Shown piece after piece: positions 11,212-22,446 of a stretch of DNA of 64,000 nt (the first letter of the stretch is position 1; each line of letters starts with the position of its first letter). A program made the translations under genes and the position numbers. The notes beneath the pieces were generated by a model. That model saw only the letters and a program-made list of their open reading frames with translations. It ran no database searches and was not told where the DNA came from. The stretch covers positions 33,371,520 to 33,435,519 of the forward strand of contig NC_080546.1 in assembly GCF_028640845.1 (NCBI RefSeq), read 5' to 3'. This DNA is from Ahaetulla prasina. Taxonomy: Eukaryota; Chordata; Lepidosauria; Squamata; Colubridae.

Positions 11212-12379
11212 CTATGTATTGTTAGAAAAGAAGAGGAGGAAAACATATTTTTAAAAACTAATATAATTTGAAGAATTAAGTGAGAAGCAGCAACCTAGGG
11301 TTATCTTTCCAGTGTTCATCTCAATACTTGATCATGTGGCTATCTATCTACAAAACAATAAACTGGAATTGGAAAACCCTTTACTAATAACAGTTCCAAA
11401 ATATACTAATTAAAGTTAATTTAATATGAAAACTAATCACCAATCAGTAATATACTTGGTGTTTTCAATTGCAAGTAGCCAACTAGGTGCATTCCCTTAG
11501 CCGTTTATTTACAGTATTAGAATTGTGATCCTCAGCACAGTACAAGCATTCTGTTTTCATGCACTTCATGCATTTGTGAAGAAGACTGTGGGAAGTACAT
11601 GTGAATAGTTTATGAGCAAGGAGCAATAGTAGTATTTGAGAAGTCCAATGCTATTTTTGTAATCATCACAAAGATAAGTTGATTTATGTTCAAATCTGAG
11701 CATTTCATTAACGGTTACCCTAATGCTTTAGTTACTAGAAACCCATGTGCTAAGTGTGAATATTCTGTGAATAAGTGGTACATCACACATTGCTTTAACA
11801 AGTCGCACCTTTGTTAACCATTATATGAGAGCATCAACAGTCTTTCTGGAACAAACATATGTCTGCTCCAAAGAAATATATGCTGAATGGGAAAAAATGC
11901 AATATATGAATGACAATAAGGTTGGAACTCAGTAAATGGCCTAATGGGGAAAAGGTGGAACTCACACTAAAGTTGGAATAAAGGCTAGATTGAAATAACT
12001 CAACTCACAACAATTAATATATTGGAAGAAATTACAGAAATAAAACATTACATGTGATATATAATAAATGCATCTTTTTTGTATACAACTGGGATTCATT
12101 TGTACCCTTTCATTATGCTGAAAGGGAGAAGAGTTTTGATAATAAACTTGCTGTGGAATTTTGCTACAAGTGAAGAGGGAGACATGTTTTGTGGGCAGAA
12201 CATACATAAAGCTAATTAAGCAGTTGCTGAATATCTTTCTTTGAATCAGCTGGTAAGACAGTGGGAGAACACATTGCTCTTTTGTTGCAGCTAAACCAGA
12301 CCCTTACAATTTATAGTAAAACTTGTACAGATCTTCACAGACTTAGTTATCATAAGTCCAAGATCACAAATCGATAGGC

Positions 12380-12662
12380 CAGGGTGTCAAACTTGATTTC
12401 ACTGAAGGTTGCATAAGGGTTATGTTTGACCTTGGGGAGCTGGGGGGATCAGGGGGGGCATGCTCAGCTTGACATCACTCCTGTTGCGGGTGCCTGTGGC
12501 GGCCTGAGCACTCTGCCAGTGAAAACAGGCTCCTGAGCTCCATTTTCACTGGCAGAAGCACCGCAGGCCGGTCCTTCGCTGTTTCCAGGACAGCCCCACG
12601 GGCCAGATATAAGTCCCCCATGGGCCAAAACCGGCCCCCAGGCCTTGAGTTTGACACCCCTG
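12380..12662. mobile_element. hAT-type MITE ('CAGGGGTGTCAAACTC' family), 283 bp
   Basis: Ends are CAGGGTGTCAAACTTG and, reversed, CAGGGGTGTCAAACTCAAGG. It is flanked by 8-bp direct repeats CGATAGGC (12372-12379) and CTATAGGC (12663-12670), which match at seven of eight positions. This is the hAT size. It has no transposase. Small ORFs across it are chance frames. Confidence 0.85.
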
Positions 12663-12718
12663 CTATAGGCTGATATAAAAACAAGAAATGGAGACAGTCA
12701 CAGCCATCAAAAACCTCT

Positions 12719-13318
12719 TGTTCTGTCCCCCCCACCTCAATCCGGGAAACACGTGAACTGACTCAATTAGCCAGCAATTTAGTCCACGGCAGCTATCAGC
12801 TCTGGCAGCAAACCAGCAATTGTCTGCCAAGGTTTTCTTTATCTTCCTTGATGTTACCGGAGCAACCAGAAAGTCAGGAAAAAACAGCAATCCAGGCCAA
12901 ATGCTTAGCCAAATAGTTCAGCTCAAGTTTTCTCCAGTCGGTTTGCTTTGTCTGTCACGAAGTAGTAGAGCAGCCCCTCCTGCTTTTATACCCTGTGGGG
13001 TGTGGCTCCATGACTCAGCACTCTCTAGGCCTGTCCCACCCCTTCTTTTGTTGTTCCCGCCTCTCTTGTCTAGGAAACCTGGGATCTAACCAGGACTGAT
13101 TGTCCACAGCTGGGTCTGGAAATGTTGCCTGGGCAGGGGGAGATACAGGAGACAGAGGCCTCGTCACCTTCTCCACCTGGCCTGCCTCTGGCTCCTGGAG
13201 CTGAGCCAGAGAGGCTAGCCCTGCAGAGGGGAACACCGACGACCCTTCCCCCTCACTCTCTGAGTCATTGTCTGGTATGGGGCCAGGCCGGGGAAGGGGG
13301 AGGGCTGGAGCCACAACA
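12719..13318 (-). mobile_element. Solo LTR of an LTR retrotransposon, 600 bp
   Basis: On the minus strand it starts TGTTGTGGCTCCAGCC and ends GGGACAGAACA, giving the TG...CA ends of LTRs. A perfect 5-bp duplication CCTCT lies at 12714-12718 and 13319-13323. A promoter-like GGGTATAAAAGCAGG is at about 12982-12996 on the minus strand. It is GC-rich relative to the intron. No internal region or coding sequence adjoins it. It shares GGGTGTGGCTCCATGACTCA with the second solo LTR at 45080-45651. Confidence 0.85.
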
Positions 13319-13725
13319 CCTCTCTAGCAAAAATAATACTTGAAGCATGTACTTTTCCCTTTAAAAGATTAAAGATTTTAAAGATTAGAAGATTTTAAAG
13401 TTTCCTTACCCTGTAACTTATTCTATACTTTCAACTGGGTCTCTAATTGTTCTGGCACCAGGATTTTTTAAAAATATAACCACCTTAATTTTTTTAAATA
13501 AAATTAAAGATTTAGGGGTATGGCTTAACATTAACTATATTTTTTATTTTTATAAAATTTTCCCAAGGATAGTTGCTGTTATAGCTTTATATGAAGAACA
13601 TTTTGCCCAGAAAGTGTAAATGCTATTCCAAGAAAAAATATTTTCCAACAGTAGTGGTAAGTGAAGACTTAAAATAATTTAATATTCTGGTATGATGATA
13701 CAGAAATTCAGTATTTCTTCTTTAC

Positions 13726-13783
13726 CTTTCCACAACATTTTCCTTTGTCAATAATCTTCAGGGCAAATTCCTTTCTGGTGGAT
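13726..13783 (-). CDS. DCLK2: DCLK2 visible exon 9: catalytic lysine of the kinase
   Basis: 58 nt with acceptor TTCTTTGTAG|ATCC and donor GGAAAG|GTAAAG. It encodes (R)STRKEFALKIIDKGKCCGK. FALKII is the VAIK-type motif, whose Lys anchors the ATP phosphates. CCGK continues into EHLIENE of the next exon, as in mammalian DCLK2. It ends in phase 0. Confidence 0.95.
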
Positions 13784-14625
13784 CTACAAAGAACAAAAAG
13801 GAGAGAAGAGTGCTTAAATAAGTCTTTTGTTTGAGTACACACTGTGAAAATACCTTCGTTCAAAGGGAACAGATTACAAAATGAAGATAGAACTGCTTCT
13901 GCTTTTTTCTCTCAGCAAGTCATGTCTGCTGTTGCCTTGACTACAAAAACTAGCCTTTCTGTTATCATTTAATTTACTGAGATATAAAACTTCACGTTGT
14001 GTCCAGATTTATGGTCAGGTACTCCATATTTTTCACCCTATTTTAATAAACGTACAGCCCTGTAGTTCCATAACAATATTTACAGATTTGTCAGGGAATA
14101 AAGAATAAAATGGATATTTTCTTTGAAATCCATTATTATCAGCTACTCATTCCACATTTATACATCCACATTTAAAGGACAAGTCATATTAGAAATATTT
14201 CTTAGCCATTTTACCAGTGTCTATTAAATTAGGCAATTCAGAGAAATCCTGTTTTGAGAAGTCAGTTGTCTTAATTATAAATATAATACTTTACAATGAA
14301 TCACAATTTAAATCTATGTTGAAGCTACAGGTTTAAGAAGTGTTTAATGTAACATTATAAGGATTTCACCAGACAGTTTTTATAACCAAATTTTCCAGTG
14401 GAAACTATAAAGATAACTTCATCTGAAAATAAAACATTACAGAAGGAATAGATGTTATGGATTGAAATGATGTGTCCAATTTATATATTACTCAAGGTTA
14501 CCCTTTTTGACTACAAACGGTCCAAGACTTTTAACCATAATAGAGCCTGACATTAAATGGTAAGATGTGACAACTGTAAAACTGGTTATCATGTGACTGA
14601 CCCAATTTTATGACTTGTTTTGCAG

Positions 14626-14804
14626 TGTTAATATAATATAATATAATATAATATAATATAATATAATATAATATAAGATAAGATAAGATAAGATAAGATA
14701 AGATAAGATAAGATAAGATAAGATAAGATAAGATAAGATAAGATAAGATAAGATAAGATAAGATAACATAACATAACATAACATAACATAACATAGTATA
14801 ATAT
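14626..14804. repeat. Compound pentanucleotide array: ATAAT, ATAAG, ATAAC blocks
   Basis: One continuous period-5 array in which a single position changes in blocks: about nine AATAT units (to about 14675), then about eighteen AGATA units (14676-14765), then about six ACATA units (to about 14795). It then returns to GTATA ATATA just before the CR1 3' end. It abuts the 3' terminus of the minus-strand CR1 at about 14808, as known for snake CR1 tails that seed microsatellites. Confidence 0.93.
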
Positions 14805-14807
14805 AAT

Positions 14808-15188
14808 AACAGAGTTGGGAGGGACCTTGAGGCCTTCTAGTCCAACCCCCTGCCGAGGCAGGAAACCCTACACCATTTCAGACAAATGGCTATCCAACAT
14901 TTTCTTAAAAATTTCCAGTGTTGGTGCATTCACAACTTCTGCAGGCAAGTTGTTCCACTTATTGATTGTTCTAACTGCCAGGAAATTTCTCCTTAGTTCT
15001 AAGTTGCTTCTTTCCTTAATTAGTTTCCACCCATTGCTTCTTGTTCTACCCTCAGGTGCTTTGGAGAACAGCCCGACTCCCTCTTCATTGTGGCAATCCC
15101 TGAGATATTGGAACACTGCTGTCATGTCTCCCCTAGTCCTTCTTTTCATTAAACTAGACATACCGAGTTCCTGCAACCATTCTTCAAT
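14808..15188 (-). repeat. CR1 LINE 3' fragment
   Basis: The plus strand reads ACAGAGTTGGGAGGGACCTT, GTCCAACCCCCTGC, CATTTCAGACAAATGGCTAT and TTGTTCCACTTATTGATTG, a familiar squamate CR1 3' end in reverse. The minus strand still has a 137-residue open frame from 15281 to 14868 with EWLQELGMSSLMKRRTRGDM, like the CR1 ORF2 C-terminus. It is a relatively young, 5'-truncated copy. Confidence 0.92.
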
Positions 15189-15189
15189 G

Positions 15190-15387
15190 TTCATTAAGTG
15201 AATTAATTCATTAACTACATTAATGCAATGTTCATTAAGTGAATGCTTGGTTTTAAAGCAAATGTTACAGTTGCTCAGCAAAAACTGCAGCCATAACTCT
15301 GGAAAATAGTACCTTTTTTTGGGTGGGGGGGTCTGTTCTAACTCGAAATGGTCACTAAGTGACCAACTGTAAATTGAGAACTACCTG
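15190..15387. repeat. Remnant of the 'CAGGTAGTCCTC' MITE
   Basis: TTCATTAAGTGAATG, GTCACTAAGTGACCAACTG and TGAGAACTACCTG match the right half of the MITE at 22447-22887. The left end is lost or disrupted by the CR1. Confidence 0.55.
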
Positions 15388-18023
15388 TTCAAGATTCATA
15401 AAGTTCAATTTTAAAGACATATTTTAAAAAATATTTATTTTTATTTTTATTCTTGGTTTATTAAAAACCATACGCATTGAAAATACATATATAGCAGTTT
15501 CATTATTGAAAGTCCAGCTTTGTGACAGCGCAACAAAACTGTAAAATGGGCATAAATATTTACTGCTGCATAATATTGGAGTAATCCATGGAACTATAAC
15601 ACACCTTTTTATGACAGTAGATTATTATGACCAGTTAACAAAAAGAATAAGAATAAATAAATAGTAATAAGAATAGTAAGAAACATTCTTTTACTTGGGC
15701 ATATAGGTTATCAAATCTTGTTATAGAAGCATAACACCAGAACGGCACATATCGAAGATGGTTGGTTCAGTAGAAGTATAACACTGCTATAAAAGCACAG
15801 CTGTGTCTGCCAGGTTGTCATAGTTACAACTGCAGCCAGCTGAGAATGAAAGGGGGGAAAAGACAACTCAATAATATCTTAAGAAAAAGTAGACTGGATT
15901 GTATGATGGATATACAAGTGGAAGAAATTTGAGCAACTAAGCACTATTTTTTAAACTTCTGCTTAAGAGCTATACATTTGCACATTTCCTCAGATGCTAT
16001 GATAAATCTTTCTACAAACACCTTGCACTAAGAAATTTCATTAATTTCATTTTTCTCATTAAAGTACTTTGTATTGACAAACAATTCCGTCTCTGTGCAA
16101 AGTGATGTCACTTGATTTAACAACATTGTACAACATTGAAAAATTGCCCTAACCATTTAAAAATAATATTATTGCTACCTTGTACAAATATGTACAGTCA
16201 AGGGTAATTATAGTTGATTCTGTAATTTAGCAGTCTAAAGGAACAACGTAGAGTGAACTCATTTTGTTTGCCCCAGTATAATATCATGCTTAAAAAAAGA
16301 ATCATTTTTATCAGAAAGGTGTACTTTCTCTAAGTCTTTTTTAAATTTCTGTTATCAGGAATACAAGGATAAACACTTGGCATAATGAAGGCATACACAT
16401 TTCAAATATGATACCTGCAACTTTTCTACCCCTCCCCATTCAACATCTCTACATAAAAATAAATATTCAAATAATTGCCATGACTACAAAATTAGAGATG
16501 TGTTTCTAATTTCCAAAAAATTAGAAGCAGTTCCGAAAAGGAGCTGTGCTGTCAAGAAATACAAATAGGCTCCCACGATAACCAATTAAAGCAACTAAAA
16601 ACATGTCAATCCAGTCTATTGTTGTCTATGCTTCCAATTTACTATTTTTTCCAGTTATTACCAGTAATATGTATATTGGACACACCATGTCAAAAGATAA
16701 ATTTCATCCTTTCTTTTTTTTAAAAATTACTCAGCGTATGTCATATCAGATGAACTTGCAAAATATATATTAACATTTCACCTAGATTAAAAAAAACAAT
16801 AAAATATGAATGTTAAGAAGCCCTTATAAACATAAGAACACCGACTCTGACATCCCCTAAAGTCCGCTGAAGAGTTTACCTCGCTTGGTAACGAAAGGTT
16901 CAAAAGCCAACCCATAAGTTCGGAGAATGACCCTTTACCCTCAATGTTAAAAAGCTGTATCATCAGATACCAAGGCCTAGGTAATCTAACCACTGAATCG
17001 CAACATCGTTTATATGGGAAAAAAATCAGATACTGGACCAATATATACCCTTAGCTTACAACTGGTCATGATGCGATTTACAGTTTAATGTGGGACCCTG
17101 CAGTCACACTGAGGGGAGGATATTATCCCCCATTTATACAGTGACTCCCAGCAGATGTTGTCCAAGTGCAAATCCTATTCAGGATTGTCCATTGCCGGCA
17201 TGGTAGTTCAAAACCTGATACCTGGGGGTCATTTATGTGTTTTTCTATGTCTGGACATTCAGCAACTCATTTGGCCTTCCTTTGGGAATCAATGTTAAAG
17301 TTGTTGAGCAGATGTTGTGCAAGTGCCAATAAGGGCTTCCTAGATATGAGCCTTGTTTTTAAACAAAGTTACCTTTGTAGTTTCCACTAAAATCTCTAGT
17401 TTCCACTAATCTCTTGTGGACTTCATCTTGTGGACTTCATTATCAAACAAATACTGACAATTGCAAAAGGAAAAAGAATGGTGTTGACCTATCTTTGCTA
17501 ATAAAGCTACTGAATACTCCCATTGTTCTTACCATTGATCCCTTAGATGATTGAGTGATTCAATTTCCATAGCCTACCATTTCAATCAAGTGACTCTATT
17601 CAAGCAATATTTTTCCCAGCTTTTCTAACAATGAGATTGAACAACAAAAAAGTGAATAACTAGAAACATGAAACTGCATAGAATGTGTAGTTTGACTAAT
17701 AATACTGAAAGCCTAAAGTTTCTAGTGCTAATTAAACTCTTTCAAAGTTTCCTACTAATCATTGCATTAGTATATAATATAATCCATTATCATAAGGGGT
17801 ATTATGCCCTCCCAAGGTAAATATATAATTTTGATAGTTATCATCATCAATAATTATGAGGAGAATATTATAGTGGAAATTTCAATTTTTCTAACAGGTA
17901 CCAGAAAAGAGGAAGGGCCCTTAAAGAAGTTCTTGAAATTATAATAATTTGCCTATATGTTCTCACTATTCATTCTAAAGTTGCAACAAAATAGTGACAT
18001 ATCTAGGCAATATCCTTGCTCAC

Positions 18024-18132
18024 CGTTCTATGCATTCTTTTACCACTGCAAAATTACCATCACCAATCACTTTTCCCACTTTGTACTTTTCAAGAATAGT
18101 GGCTGTCTCAGAGTATTTGTTTCCATTTATAC
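18024..18132 (-). CDS. DCLK2: DCLK2 visible exon 8: start of the kinase domain, P-loop
   Basis: 109 nt with acceptor TATCTTGAAG|GTATAA and donor GAACG|GTGAGC. It encodes [20 protein letters not shown] then [17 protein letters not shown]. The glycine-rich nucleotide-binding loop is GDGNFAVV, the DCLK form of GxGxxxxV. The sequence before it, including NGN.YSE, is the DCLK2-type linker end. It leaves phase 2; exon 9 supplies the third base of Arg. Confidence 0.96.
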
Positions 18133-19111
18133 CTTCAAGATACAAAAAGGTAAATGTTAGAGAAAATACAAACAAATGCTGTAAAATGCACATTAAAAAA
18201 TCCAAATAAAATGAATCCAAAATGGAAGAAAAAATTTAAATAAGGGTCATCCAAGGGTCATCATACTATGTTTCTATGCTTCATTTTCTCAAAGGCTCAG
18301 TAACTCTTCCACAGGAAACGACTGTAGATTTGAATGAAATAATGTATCAAAACAATGGGCTCTCTCCAGTTTTTTACATATAAAAACAAGAACTAATGGC
18401 TAGAAGAAAAAGAAGAAACAAAGACAGGAAAGATAAGGCCAAGAGTGCAGAAAAAAAAAGGAAACAATGAAAATATAAAGGAGTAACTTGTGATTTTCTT
18501 TTGCAGCAGTTATAATTTTTAAATGTAGATTAACTTTACTAAATATTTTTTCTATATTTTATATTTTTTCTAATCATCAAATCCATATATCATAAGTTCA
18601 TTCTTTTCTGTTTCACGCAAAAAGTTGATAAGTGGTTTCCAGGCAGCATTAAACTTAGTTCATATATGTTCTTTTGATCAAAGATGTTCTAAGATGAAAG
18701 AGATTGTTTCTTTGCTTTGCTCAGATTTACAGCCCCTTCACATTTGCAAGAGGCTCCTTCTGCACATGCAAAGCAACTGCACCGAAGTTACTTCCATTCT
18801 TGCTAAAGAAATGTTATCTTAGTATTCTGAATCATGACTTGCTTAAATCCTAAAACCTATGCAACTGGAGAAATCTGTGAGGATATTCCCACACCACAAA
18901 AACCAGAGAAGGCTGTGACCCATAGCCTTTTTTAAGAATTATGCCTTCCAGCTTGTATTGAGACAAATTGCCCTTTGCTATCCTGTCTTTTGTATTTTAG
19001 GATATTACCAATCTTCTCACTGAAGCTGGAGTATTCTCCAGCACTTCCTAAAGCCAGGAGTACCTCCTTAGAAACTGTTGGCTTTGCAAACTACAGAGGT
19101 AAGAGCTAAAA

Positions 19112-19249
19112 CAGGGCTGTCAAATTCACCATGTCACCTGATATGTCACGTGACATATCAGGACTCCCCCCCCTTTCTTTAAACTGGGTGTGGGCATGGC
19201 CAGCACGTGATGCATGGGCCAGGAGTGGACCAGGAGTTTGACACCTCTG
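19112..19249. mobile_element. hAT-type MITE, 138 bp
   Basis: Ends CAGGGCTGTCAAATTCACC and, reversed, CAGAGGTGTCAAACTCC. Flanking 8-bp repeats AGCTAAAA (19104-19111) and AGCTAAAG (19250-19257) match at seven positions. It has an internal palindrome, TGATATGTCACGTGACATATCA. Same family as the copies at 32309-32438 and 42753-42888. Confidence 0.82.
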
Positions 19250-19377
19250 AGCTAAAGGAAAGCTTGAAGACAACAGGAAGTGTTTCATTGCAACAAATAA
19301 AGAGAATTAAGTTACTTTCAGAGCACAATTTAATTAAATTGCCTTGCTCAATCTTGTTTTCTAATGTATTCCAAATA

Positions 19378-19599
19378 GAGCCACGTTGGTGCAGTGGTTA
19401 AGGCAACAAGCCAGAAACCAGGAGAGGACATTAGAGTTCTGTCTCAGGCTTGAAGCGAGCTAGATAATCTTTGGCTACTCATTCTTCCTCTCAGTCCTAG
19501 GAAGAAGACAAGAACAAGCTACTTCTGAAATCTTGCCAAGAGGACTGCAGGAACTTGTTTAGGCAGTCGCCAGGAGTCAAAACTGACTCAAAAACACAT

Positions 19600-19600
<1 letters not shown>
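19378..19600 (+). repeat. Sauria-type SINE with BovB/RTE-like tail
   Basis: A tRNA-like head AGAGCCACGTTGGTGCAGTG then GTTAAGGC is the A-box. A degenerate B-box (AGAGTTCTGTCTC) follows. The 3' part, AAATCTTGCCAAGAGGACTG and AGGCAGTCGCCAGGAGTC, resembles the BovB/RTE 3' end that such SINEs borrow. A (CA)n array follows the tail. Confidence 0.75.
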
Positions 19601-19601
<1 letters not shown>

Positions 19602-19657
<56 letters not shown>

Positions 19658-19667
19658 AGAGAGAGAT
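19602..19667. repeat. (CA)n(GA)n microsatellite
   Basis: About 26 CA units then six GA units at the tail of the SINE. The open frames across it (Thr-His or Cys-Val repeats) are artefacts. Confidence 0.95.
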
Positions 19668-20196
19668 TTCATTTGCATGCTGCGATTCTCTTGTAGTCTT
19701 CATTAATTCAAAGCCCTTCCGAAGTGTTAGGAATAAAAATACAGTATATCTGAACATTCCCTGGGATGGAAAGGGATGTTGTAATGCAATACAAAGACTA
19801 AAAATTCAAAATAAATTTAAATGTTTGCTAAGAACATGTAGATTTTTTTTTTATAAAAGTGGAAATATATCCCAATTCAGTCTTTGCCTAACGTTCTGAA
19901 TGATAATATTATACCTACCTATTGTATTTCATTTAGCAGAAACAATAAAGGATCATGTTAATATTTATATGAACATTTATTTACTTTAAAGGGACTACAG
20001 AGTCATAAAAAGGGAATTTTTATACACTTAATGAAGTATATAAATAAGTGTCTTATGCAAAAGCTTATATATAATTACAGGACACAATTTTAGCCTCCAA
20101 ATAACTTTTTCTTTGACCACCCATTTGCCATATTTATTTATTTTTATAGTCGGTGTGTGTGAGAAAAAGAGTGTGGGTGTGCACGCGTATAAGGTA

Positions 20197-20537
20197 GTTT
20201 ATTTATTTATTAATCAAATTTGTATGGTCAACCATCTCAAAGTATGGTGAAGCAGCATACAACAAGCAGGAAAAAAACAAATATAGAAAAATAAAAATCA
20301 CATGAAAAGATCAATCCTATAAATCAGATACACAAAACTTAGGCACAGAGAAGCCACCTCAGCAATGTACCCATCTAAGCAGGTCTCTGGTTCCCTGAGG
20401 GCACCAGGCCTGATAACATAACCAGGTTTTGTGGGCCTTCCAGAATATCAAAGAAATAGAGGTAATCTAATTTGGGGGAAAGAATGTTCCATAAGGTAGG
20501 CACCGCAGCAGAGAAGTCACGTATCGAGGAACCCACC
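20197..20537 (-). repeat. Old L2-like 3' fragment
   Basis: The plus strand has TTTATTTATTTATTAATCAAATTTGTATGG, then TTCCATAAGGTAGGCACCGC and AGAGAAG near 20495-20520. These resemble the reverse of the L2 3' coding end (TTCCAGAGGGTAGGTGCTCC at 24705-24724). It is heavily diverged. Confidence 0.5.
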
Positions 20538-20705
20538 AAATAGCAATAGCATTTAGACTTATATACCACTTAACAGTGCTTTACCGCCCTCTCTAAGCGG
20601 TTTACAGAGTCAGCATATTGCCCCCAATAAACTGGGTCCTCATTTTACCAACTTGGAAAGCTGGAAGGATGAGTCAACCTTGAGCCTGGTGAGATGCAGA
20701 TCCAT
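20538..20705 (-). repeat. SINE, 'CTATTGCTATT' tail family, 5' end lost
   Basis: The plus strand has AATAGCAATAGCATTTAGAC, ACCGCCCTCTCTAAGCGGTT and TTGAGCCTGGTGAGATGCAG. This is the tail and body of the family in reverse, without the tRNA A-box. Confidence 0.75.
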
Positions 20706-21050
20706 AGCTGATGGTACCCACTGCATGACTTCTTTGCCAGATTTAATGGGGCAGGGCTGATGTAATCAGGGAGAGGCAGTCCTCAGATAGCCCAATCCCT
20801 TGCATTAGGTATCACCTCTACACTAGTGAGTAAAAACAAGTTATCTCTAACAGGAAGATTCTAATTACAGTATTATAAATCACCACTGGTGCCATTCATC
20901 TGCAATTTATATATAAATCAGATTATAATTACATTCAATTAAAGTTAGACAACATCATTTAATATTTCTGTATTATAATATCACTTACATGGATATTTAT
21001 TTTAAAAAACGACCTGAAATTACCACTAACATGCCCGACTGGATTCTTAC

Positions 21051-21123
21051 CTTCGGGACTCAGGGAAGGAGATATTTCAGGCACACCATTTACATTAGAA
21101 GAAGATTCACAAGGAGGAAGAAT
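21051..21123 (-). CDS. DCLK2: DCLK2 visible exon 7: diverged linker exon
   Basis: 73 nt with acceptor CTACTGACAG|ATTC and donor CCCGAAG|GTAAGA. It reads ILPPCESSSNVNGVPEISPS followed by LSPEG. The SSSNVNG.PE and SPEG parts match the mammalian exon; the first residues and centre have diverged. It is the least conserved exon in the window, as expected for disordered linker. It leaves phase 1, completed as Gly in exon 8. Confidence 0.88.
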
Positions 21124-21951
21124 CTGTCAGTAGATAAAATAACTAATGCTATGGCAGTAACATACATCAAAATCCTACTGCAAAACAAATTGAAATATTT
21201 AATATATATTAAATATTTAATAACTGTTATTTAATATTTCTGAACTACAGTTTCAGTCATCCATCATATGTCAAATAAGATTTTATTGGAATTCCCTAAC
21301 AGTCTTTGTATCTGTTAATACATGAGTCTAGCTGAGTTTCTTAGGATCAGATAAATTCGCTACATGCATACTGTCGACTGTAGGTGGCAATCTCATTTTT
21401 TCTTAAAGCATTATTATATACTTATTATCAATAACCATATTTAATCTTTTAGACTTTCTGAGCAGGTAACACTGAAAATCAGTGGGACTTAAAAAAACTC
21501 ATTAACGAACCAAAATTTCACTTATTGCAATGGGTGAATATTGAGTATTTCTGGACCCAAACAATAACCTGTATTTTCTACAATATGATTTTAATAGAAA
21601 AGAAACCTAAAAGACTAACAAAATCATAGGCTTGGAAAGGCTCTTTAAGTCTAATCCAAATGAAAGTTGGATGTTGGTTTAGTTTGGTAATAGCCAATGA
21701 AATCAGTCTGCCATGCCAGCTGTTGAACTGCTCTTACTGTAAGGGATTAATATTAAATTGGAATCTATGTTCTAAATCTAAAACCTAATAATAAATTTAA
21801 ATCTAATAATAATTTCCAATTATTCTAAATATTCTAAATAGAAATAAATATTACTCTAAATGTAAATAAATGTAAATATTCTAAATGTAAATAAATATTA
21901 CTAATGCCACCTAATATTTTTATGAAACAGATGAAATTATATAAAATATAC
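21124..21951 (-). other. DCLK2: DCLK2 intron between exons 6 and 7
   Basis: An 828-bp AT-rich intron with short TAAATATTCTAAATG-like repeats near its upstream end (21780-21905). I see no element in it. Confidence 0.8.
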
Positions 21952-22046
21952 CTTGAGTCCCCGAAAACTTCCAGGACTTGTTGGTGAGGAACTAGATGAT
22001 TTTGTTGATTTAGGAGTAGAAATCTGGCTGCTGGGGGCTCCACTGA
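21952..22046 (-). CDS. DCLK2: DCLK2 visible exon 6: Ser/Pro-rich linker
   Basis: 95 nt with acceptor TTTTTATAAG|TCAGTGG and donor CTCAAG|GTATAT. Continuing the phase from exon 4 (or the cassette) it reads VSGAPSSQISTPKSTKSSSS, then PTSPGSFRGLK. Mammalian DCLK2 has VNGTPSSQLSTPKSTKSS here. It is the low-complexity, phosphorylatable linker between the tubulin-binding and kinase domains. It ends on a codon boundary. Confidence 0.94.
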
Positions 22047-22446
22047 CTTATAAAAACAGAAGAGAAATGAACATGTTACACAGTAAAGTAAAAGTTGGAA
22101 TTCTAGTAAAGTTCTAGTGATGGTTTTAGTTTATCTATGTTAACTGTCTGGAAATATCCCTCTGGTAATACACAGTATGAGAATTTTAACAAGTACAATA
22201 AGATATGCTTATCAAAGAGCTGTTAAATCCCGTTTCTAATGCTTGTGTGGGTTTTTGTCCAAAGACACACTCTTATTTTTTTCTTTGCTTTCAATGGTTC
22301 ATAGTATTCAAATCTTTTCCCCCCAGAGAATTCTCTTTTCTAAGTCCTTTTCCTTGGATATCCTTAGGACTCGATAAGAAAGTCTTCCTTGGTATGTCAA
22401 TTCAAGCATCAGCACAACCTTTTCCAGACCGGTATCCTTGCATTTA

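Larger units (their letters stand above)
11212..13725 (-). other. DCLK2: DCLK2 intron between exons 9 and 10
   Basis: A 2.5-kb intron with a hAT MITE (12380-12662) directly followed by a solo LTR (12719-13318). I see nothing else in 11212-12370 or 13324-13725. Confidence 0.82.
13784..18023 (-). other. DCLK2: DCLK2 intron between exons 8 and 9
   Basis: A 4.2-kb intron. It holds the pentanucleotide array and CR1 (14626-15188) and a MITE remnant ending at 15387. The stretches 13784-14620 and 15400-18023 contain no repeat I can name. 16800-17400 has higher complexity but no coding signal. Confidence 0.8.
18133..21050 (-). other. DCLK2: DCLK2 intron between exons 7 and 8
   Basis: A 2.9-kb intron with a hAT MITE (19112-19249), a BovB-tailed SINE (19378-19600), a (CA)n run, and an L2 fragment plus SINE at 20197-20705. 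18230-19100 shows no identifiable element. Confidence 0.8.

Noticed and set aside
14531..14794. Frame with repeating Leu-Ser-Tyr-Leu-Ile, superficially membrane-like
   Set aside because: It is the translation of the pentanucleotide array, which lacks stops in this frame.
14626..14804. CRISPR array
   Set aside because: Units are 5 bp and contiguous with no spacers, and the genome is vertebrate.
16787..17041. Possible nuclear copy of mitochondrial DNA
   Set aside because: Composition differs from the surroundings, but no recognisable mitochondrial gene or tRNA is seen.
19497..19757. Frames with long Cys-Val or Thr-His repeats
   Set aside because: They are translations of a (CA)n array.
21834..22043. 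Open frame MEPPAARFLLLNQQNHLV over DCLK2 exon 6
   Set aside because: It is a different frame of the same DNA. The frame set by exons 4 and 7 gives the conserved SSQISTPKSTK sequence.
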